Source: Plutella xylostella
Lineage: Eukaryota; Arthropoda; Insecta; Lepidoptera; Plutellidae
DNA length: 64,000 bases
Direction of reading: 5' to 3'
Assembly (NCBI RefSeq): GCF_932276165.1
Contig: NC_064004.1
Span: 3,854,001 to 3,918,000, forward strand
In this document: positions 26,601-35,468 of the stretch, in pieces
Numbering within the stretch: position 1 is the first letter of the stretch
How the letters are laid out: each line of letters starts with the position of its first letter
Notes under the pieces: model-generated
Seen by the model: only the letters and a program-made list of their open reading frames with translations
Database searches by the model: none
Told to the model about the DNA's origin: nothing
Position numbers and translations under genes: made by a program

Positions 26601-27991
26601 TAGAATCCTCAAAGAACTGCCTAGAAGATGTGTTGTATTCCTCGCATGTCTATTCAATGCTATCTTTAGAACTCACCATGTACCGAGTATTTGGAAGGTA
26701 TCTCAAATCATACTAGTTCACAAAAATGGGAAGCCCACCGACAGAGTCGACTCTTATCGCCCTATCAGCCTGACGCCGATACTATCAAAGTTGTGGGAAA
26801 CAATTCTCCTTCATCGCCTTTCATCTACCTTGGCTAAGGAAAACATTATCCCAGAACACCAATTTGGATTCCGAAAAATGCACGCCACAATTGAACAAGT
26901 CCACAGAGTATACAACGCGGTTCGGCAATGCTTCGAGAAGAAGGAATACTGCTCTGCTGCATTCATTGACATTCAACAAGCATTTGACAGAGTTTGGCAC
27001 AAAGGTCTCTTGTACAAAATCAAGACACTCTTACCTCACTCATTCTATCCTATCTTATCATCATACCTCAGTAACAGACTATTTCAAGTCAAACAAAAAG
27101 AAGCAAGATCAAGCCTCTATGAATGTAAGGCAGGTGTCCCACAGGGATCAGTCTTGGGTCCAGTTCTCTACAACATCTTCACCTCGGACATGCCCCAGAC
27201 TCCGAGAGTAACTATAGCCACATATGCTGATGACGCGGCATTCCTATCCTGTGATCGTGAACCCGAAATTGCATCACTAAATCTGCAACTCCAGCTGGAC
27301 CAAACAAACATTTGGCTTAAGAAATGGCGCATAAAGGCAAGTGCTCAAAAATCAAACCACATCACGTTCACACTCAACAGAAGAGACTGCCCTGGTGTCA
27401 GATTGGGCGATGCTACTTTGCCCCACTCCAACTCTGTGAAATACCTTGGATTCCACTTGGACAGACGATTAACCTGGAGCAATCACATAAAAAAAAAGAG
27501 GGATGAACTGAACTTAAAATTCAAGAACTTATACTGGCTGCTGGGTCGACGGTCTGTTCTTTCAGTTGACAACAAACTTCTCATATACAACAGCATCCTG
27601 AAACCAATATGGACTTATGGTATTCCTCTATGGGGGTCAGCTGCCAAATCTAACATAATATGCTTACAAAGGGCTCAAAACAATGTCCTAAAAGCCATAT
27701 GTAACCCACCTTGGTTTATAAAAACAAGTGAAGTTCACGATTACCTGGGGGTACCGACAGTACAGGAAGAAATTGCTTCATATAAAATGAAATACAAGCT
27801 CAGACTGGCAAATCATCCCAACTCACTAGCTTCTAATTTGCTAGACCCATCTAACCTGACTCACAGGCTCAAGAGAGCAAATGTGCTGCATTAATAAAGG
27901 GGTACTCTGACAATGTTCAGATCTCTCTGAACGTCAATGATCTTTCCACAAATCTGATAAAAGTCTGGCGACTGATGGCAGATGCAACAAG

Positions 27992-28027
<36 letters not shown>

Positions 28028-31000
28028 AAGGCCCGTGTCGGCAAACGCCGTGTCGGTCGCCCCCTCAACCCGTTGGTCTGATGATCTGCGGAAGGTAGCC
28101 TCTGGATGCAGATGGCGGCGATCGTTAGGAGAGGCCTATGTCCAACAGTGGACTACAGAAGGCTGAGAGAGAGAGAAGTTTAAGGAATTTACAATAGCTT
28201 TGAAGGGTTTTTTTAAATATCGAGCAAATTCCATCACACACGAAAGATTTCCCCGCACACGTGACACCCGCAAGTGTTTTTTTCATACAAGTATTTATTG
28301 AAATGCGTGGAATGGAATACCTATGCATGCGGGACGCGGGAACCGCGTGCGTGATCAAATCCGCACGACTATAAAAACACCCTAAAGGGATAGGTTAAGT
28401 AAGACAGACTATCGGTCTGATATGATATAGTGGATGAGAAAGGCCGAGGACAGAGTGTTGTAGTGAGGGAGGCCATTATCCAGATGAAGATGATTACAAG
28501 CTGATGATGATGGTACTAACTTGGCGACATGGTCAGCTAGGCCCTGCGGCGAGGGACTACTCACTGCTTGTCGTGTCGACGGCAGCTGGCTAGAGCCTAC
28601 GTCGATAGGTACCCTTCTGAAGGGCTAGCACGAATCGAACCACTGGCCAGAATCGAAAGCAATTTGTATGACATCTTGATCAGCGCCCCTATCGGTAACA
28701 TTAGAAACTAATAACCATACAAATACCAGTGTCTTTCTTATCGACTTAAGTTGACAACACTGCTGGTGATCGCACTGCTGGTCAGTTAGTGCGAGACCCA
28801 ACAAACTGACATGGTCGCCCAAGCCCGATGGCGTCATAGCGCGGGCGTCAAGTTAGCATTCTGACGGGCGCTAGTACCTAACGCTTTCTATTTGACGAAG
28901 CCTTAATAAAGATGATGGTACTAACTTGGCGACATGGTCGGGCAGGCCCCGCGGCGGCGGGTGCGGCTGCGCGGCGCTGGCGGCGGCGGCGCGGGGGCGC
29001 AGCCTCCTGCAGGCGGCGAGGGGCTACTCACTGCTTGTCGTGTCGATGGCAGCTGTCTTAAAACTACGACGATACTACAGACTGTATATGGCACTAGGTG
29101 CCACAAATGCACTCGTTTCTATATAAAAACCGCGCGTACCGATATTTGTTCCTTTAGAAATTATTGAGACTGTCGGCACTTGTCGTGCCGATGGCGGCTG
29201 TCTTAAGCCTACGTCGCCGTCGATACACTTCTATAGGGCTAGCACGAATACCATTGGCCAGAATCGATAGCAATTTGTATGATATCTTGATCAGCGGCCC
29301 TGTCGGTAGCGTTAGAAACGAATAACCATACAAAAGCGCTCTGTTTGACGGCACATCATAGCGTCTTAGCGCGCTGTCAAGTTAGCGCTCTGACAAACAA
29401 ACCCTTTGTCACGCGCAGTTGGGGCATCTAGTGTCAAATATGTCTGTGCGATGGCAACAAAAGCGACTATATATAACTATAGGTACTAACTTGGCGACAT
29501 GGTCGGGCAGGCCCCGCGGCGCTGGGCGGCGGCGGCGCGGGGGCGCAGCCTCCTGCAGGCGGCGAGGGGCTACTCACTGCCTGTCGTGGCGATGGCAACT
29601 GTCTTAAAACTACGTCTATACCATCGACATATATGACACTAGGTGCCAAAAATGGAGTAATTTTTTTGAAAACCGCACTTTTGACACTGAAAATGACAGC
29701 TGGACGGAACTAAATGTATCAGCCAAAAGTTATCAGTTCAACCTTTTGACACACGCAGTACGTACACTTGGGGCATCTAGTGTCAAATATGTAATGTAAC
29801 TATACTAACTTGGCGACATGGTCGGCCAGGCCCTGCGGCAGCGGGTGCGGCTGCGCAGCGCTGGGCGGCGGCGGCGCGGGGGCGGCGCCTTCTTGTAAGC
29901 GAGCTAGGGCGGAGCGCGCGGCGGCTAGTTTTGCTAGCTTCTTGCTGGACCCTGGGCGGGAAAGGATTATGGGGTAAAAATAAAACTGGCAACTCGCGAG
30001 TCGGATTAAGAGTATGCGTATATACAGTATAGAAAATAACGTCGATGAGCAATGGGGCCTAGCCATTTTTGCTGCGTTCCAGGTGTAAAGGGTCTTTACA
30101 GACGGAAGGAAAGGCAAACAAGTACTTAGCGTACACAACTACACACATCTAGAATCTCGAGGTTTCCTCACGAGGTTTTCCTTGACCGTAAGAGTACGTG
30201 GTATTTAAAATTTAATCAAAATTAAGTTTTTTTCTTGCTAATAAATTAAATATGTAAAGCAATAAAAAAACTCACCATATCCCTCAAACTGCTGGTCTTT
30301 AATCACACACACCACTTTGAACCTCATGCTGTAGCTTAGTTGCAGCGGGGCTGGAACAAAGAGGAATAATAATAACTTGTGGGGACATCTCACACACGGT
30401 CATCCGACCCCAAGCTAGGCAGAGCCAGTGATATGGGTATCGGAAAGCTACTGACACATATACATATATTATATTAACATATAATGCATTCAATCATTGG
30501 GAAAAGGTAAACAATCTTTGTGTGTCCTTTTATTTGAATTTATTCAAAAACCGAAGTTTGAATTGAATTTTGATTTGATTTGATTTTTACGCACTGCTAT
30601 TGATTACATTGTGGCGCCATCTGTACTAAACACACTAGAGGTCCCGGGTTCACTCACGGTTGGTGGACTCCAGGGGGGTCCCATCTCCGAAGGTGCAGTG
30701 GAACTGCAGGCCCGGATAGGTCTCGTACAGCTGGTTGATGGGACTCTTGGCGGCGGCGGGCGCGGGCGCTGAGCCGAACAGACTCGCCGCTGGAGACTGC
30801 GGTTTTGACGGCGGGGGTTGCGCTGGAAACGAGATTTAAGTTTGTGAAAACCGCGTCGAAATCGGTCCAGCCTATCGCTAGATAATCGCACACAAAACAC
30901 ATACAGGTTCAACTGAGAAAATTGTTTTTGAAGCCGGTTAAAAAAAGAGAACTTGCTATTAAAGTTTATTATATATATTTAAGTCGTGATGGGTTGTGAT

Positions 31001-34000
31001 TCATACATAATTATGGTTCGTGTAACTTACGTTTGGGCAAAGCGGGCAGCGGTTTCGGAAACTCCTGTTTCATTTTCGCTTCGAGACACTGGAACTCCGA
31101 AGCTGAAACAAGACATAATTTAAGGTTGCAGCTTAGATGGATACAGCCTATGATGTGTGAGTTTTTGTATTAAATACAACTTTCGAACACTGATTTTGCA
31201 GTGAAATCTAGATACCTAATTAGGACTTGTTGCTTCTCCATAGAAACTTTGATGATTTCGCGACTTTTTACTATGGAGAATAAAAAATTACCCCCTGAGT
31301 CACTTCCTTTCTTTACTACGGCTTTTGCAACACCTGTAGATAGGTATACTTACTCGGCAGCCTCGCTACGTCGTCCTGTGCAAAGTCGATATCCTCCTGG
31401 TGCCGCGGCGGCAGGATGACGCGGCCGGCGCGCGCCAGCAGCGTGCCCAGGCAGGCGCTTGTTGTGCCCGCAGCCTTCGAACGTCATGTCGACATACAGG
31501 GTGTTGCTAAACTGGTATACAAAGCCGGAAGTGGGTGACTCAGGGGGTCATTCTACTAGTTTGAGAAATTCGCGAGAATTAGCTAAATATACCACATTTG
31601 CAACGCTCTAGACAGCAACCGAACGTACATTTTAACCAGCGATGCCAGATTGTTACAAAAGTAACATTTTACGTTACTTTTGACCTTCTTATGTTACGTC
31701 CATATTACATGACTCACTATGTATATGTCAAATATGGAATTTCTTTGACCCGTGCGTCGATTATAGGTAGGTTGAGTTCATCCACAGGAAAACGGCGCCG
31801 TTTTTACGCTCTGTAGACAGTAACCCTCGTTTGTTTTGCATTAATTTCCGTATTTTGTTGTTGTTGTGTATAATTTTCTGTTTTTCTTGTTGTCAGTATG
31901 TCTACTTACTAGGCAGCCTCGCCACATCGTCCTGTGCAAAGTCGATATCCTCCTCGTGCCGCGGAGGCAGGATGACTCGCGCTTGCTGTGCCCGCAGCCC
32001 TCGAACGTCATGTCATTGCAAAATGACATGTCATGGTGTCGCAAAACTGGTATAGCAAGCCGAAAGTGGGTGACTCAAGAGGGTCATTTTCAAGAAAACG
32101 TGGTTTATAAATTGGCGAGCATCAGCTAAAATATACCACATTTGCAACGCTCTAGACAGCAACCCTTGTTTGTTTTGTATCATTTTCTGTATTTTGTAGT
32201 TGTTTTGTATCATTTTCTGTTTTGTTGTTGTCACTGCCTTCTTTTGTTTCTTTCGTTCTTGTAAAATCATTCTATACACATATAGACACTTACTCGGCAG
32301 CCTCGCCACGTCGTCCTGCGCAAAGTCGATATCCTCCTGGTGCCGCGGCGGCAGGATGACGCGGCCGGCGCGCGCCAGCAGCGTGCCCAGGCAGCACTCG
32401 CTGGCCCCTACACACTGCGACGACTCTATGTGCCTAATGTGCAGTTTCTATACTGTATTGTTTTGAACAGGCGTTGCTATTGGTCCGTGTAATTTATTAC
32501 TGCGTTGATATTGATCCTAGCATGATCCATCTCATTCGTTGCTATTGCTTCGACTAATGGTCAATTTTTTTTTCTTTCTTTACATATAGACACTTACTTG
32601 GTAACCTCGCCACATCGTCCTGTGCAAAGTCGATATCCTCCCCGTGCCGCGGCGGCAGGATGACGCGGCCGGCGCGCGCCAGCAGCGTGCCCAGGCAGCA
32701 CTCGCTGGCTCCTACACACTGCCACGACTCTATGTGACACATGTGGAGTTTCTATACCCTATTGTTTTGAACAGGCGTTGCTATTGGTCCAAGTAATTTA
32801 TTAATGCGTTGCCATTGGTGCTAGCGTGATCCATCTTATTCGTTGCTATTGCTTCGACTAATGGTCAATTTTTTTTTCTTTCTTTATATTTAGACACTTA
32901 CTAGGTAACCTCGCGATGTCATCCTGTGCAAAGTCGATGTCCCCGTGCCGCGGCGGCAGGATGACGCGGCCGGCGCGCGCCTGCAGCGAGCCCAGGCAGC
33001 ACTCGCTGGCCCCTACACACTGCCACGACTCTATGTGCCACATGTGGAGTTTCTATACTCTATTGTGTTACAAACGAGTAGTGTAATTGTTTTACTGCGT
33101 TGCTATTGGTCCGTGTAGTTTATTACTGCGTTGCTATTGATCCTAGCATGATCCATCTCATTCCGCTAATATACCTCTATATTAGCATTGTTGCAAAACT
33201 GGTTTTAGTTACTTACCCGAAAGTGGGTGACTCCGGCGGTAATTATGAAAAAAAAAACCGGCCAAGTGCGAGTCGGGCTCGCGCACAAAGGGTTCCGTAG
33301 CAGCAAAATTACAGTTAAATCAACCTATCTCAAAAACTATAAGAGATACTTTGATCAAACCAAAAATCGTTGAAAGAGTTAATTAGCATGCATCACCTCT
33401 ATTTTTTTTAGAATTTTATACCCCGTAGTTATAAAAATAGAGGGGGGGGGACATACTTTTTACAACTTTGAGAGCTGATATCTCAAAAACCGTTCACTTT
33501 AAGAAAAATGTTTTTTAGAAAACTTTATATCATTTTAAAAGACCTTTCCATTGATACCCCACACGGGTATGTACATCGAAAAAAAAAATTTCATCCCTCA
33601 GTTACATGTATGGGGGGCCCCACCCCCAATTCTTTTTTTTACTATTTAGTGTCATATTTTTGTAGCGGTTCATACAACACATATTCCCATCAAATTTCAT
33701 CACTGTAGTACTTATAGTTTCCGAGTAAATCGGCTGTGACAGACGGACAGACGGACAGACGGACAGACGGACATGACGAAACTATAAGGGTTCCGTATCT
33801 CCATAGAAATGGAGAAGCAAAATTCCCTTTCGGCTTATAGACACTTACTTGGTAGCCTCGCCACATCGTCCTGTGCAAAGTCGATATCCTCCTGGTGCCG
33901 CGGCGGCAGGATGACGCGGCCGGCGCGCGCCAGCAGCGTGCCCAGGCAGGCGCGCGCGGCGGCCGCGCGGGCCTCGCGCTTGCTGTGCCCGCAGCCTTCG

Positions 34001-35437
34001 AATGTCATGTCCGCTACCTGGGGGGCATAGGTTATTTTAAAGCTGTTCTAAAGGTGAATATATACAACATTTTGACGATCATTTCTGTGTAATGTAACGT
34101 TCTTAAGAATGGTACAACAGTACAATACAGTCAAAAGCATGATAAAAAGTTCGTAAAAGGATGATACACTAGTATATCTATCAGAGAGTGGCTTGTTGTT
34201 CTGTTAGAAGTAAATGTTGTAGTTTATATTAACCTTATAATCCTACTGATGAAGATTTCAGATTCATCATTTATTCAACGTAAAATTTTACAATTCTTTG
34301 ATGATTAACAGCTGTCTAAAATACATATAAACATTATAAACACAAAAAGAAATAAGAAATACTGTTCACTTACCAGTTAACAGTCCTAATGCATGGTATT
34401 GAGCGATTTGATTTAATTATTTATTTTTATTTACCTACCGTACCACCAGTCCACAATCTAAAAAGGTATTTTTATAGCCATTATTAGTTTAGCAGTAAAA
34501 AAACCCGCAGTCCATCATCCTGCACTATGCACTATTGCACCTCAAGCTCGTTGTCAGCTGCTGACAGTGTCCGCTACTGACCGTGACGGTGACGGTGAAG
34601 CTGGGGCAGTGCGCCGGGCCCGACTGCCGCCGCACGGTGTATAGCACCCGGACTCCCAGCTCGTTGTCAGCTGCTGACAGTGTCCGCTACTGACCGTGAC
34701 GGTGACGGTGAAGCTGGGGCAGTGCGCCGGGCCCGACTGCCGCCGCACGGTGTATAGCACCCGGACTCCCAGCTCGTTGTCAGCTGCTGACAGTGTCCGC
34801 TACTGACCGTGACGGTGACGGTGAAGCTGGGGCAGTGCGCCGGGCCCGACTGCCGCCGCACGGTGTATAGCACCCGGACTCCCAGCTCGTTGTCAGCTGC
34901 TGACAGTGTCCGCTACTGACCGTGACGGTGACGGTGAAGCTGGGGCAGTGCGCCGGGCCCGACTGCCGCCGCACGGTGTATAGCACCCGGACTCCCAGCT
35001 CGTTGTCAGCTGCTGACAGTGTCCGCTACTGACCGTGACGGTGACGGTGAAGCTGGGGCAGTGCGCCGGGCCCGACTGCCGCCGCACGGTGTATAGCACC
35101 CGGACTCCCAGCTCGTTGAGTGCTGACACGGGCGACTTGCCGCCGCCCTGCACCGCGTCAGCTGCTGCCGATAGCGCCTGCAGTAAAAAAACGCAGGTTA
35201 TACTTTGTAAAGTATAGGATGGGCCCTATGACAGCTGCGAAATCTATAATATATGTATTTAAATTAAATACATACATATATATTACATAGCTGTTCCCGC
35301 GCGCTTCGCTTCGCGTTAAAAAGTTTTCCCGTGGGAATTCCGGGATAAAAAGTACCCTATGTTCTTTCCCAGGGTCTATACCATATGTATACCAAATTTC
35401 ATTTAAATCCGTTCAGTAGTTTTGGCGTGAAAGAGTA

Positions 35438-35468
<31 letters not shown>

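Larger units (their letters stand above)
18093..28022 (+). mobile_element. Jockey-type LINE, 5' truncated, split by a BEL element
   Basis: Target duplication agtttaaggccc at 18081-18092 and 28023-28034; poly-A tail of about 33 bases before the right copy. The ORF2 endonuclease portion is 18093-18778 and the rest, including reverse transcriptase, 25946-27894. Removing the 7.2-kb BEL element and one CAGAT duplication restores an uninterrupted frame, so the LINE was coding-competent (apart from its 5' truncation) when the BEL element inserted. It sits in the ADAR intron between exons 9 and 10, antisense. Confidence 0.9.

Noticed and set aside
29783..30138. Minus-strand frames of 89 and 112 codons around ADAR exon 9
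   Set aside because: They extend exon 9 into intron; the real exon is bounded by AG at 29952-29953 and GT at 29808-29809 (minus strand) with matching phases.
34547..35111. Regular repeats that might be read as a CRISPR array
   Set aside because: The whole 113-bp unit repeats without unique spacers, contains ADAR coding sequence and sits in animal DNA.
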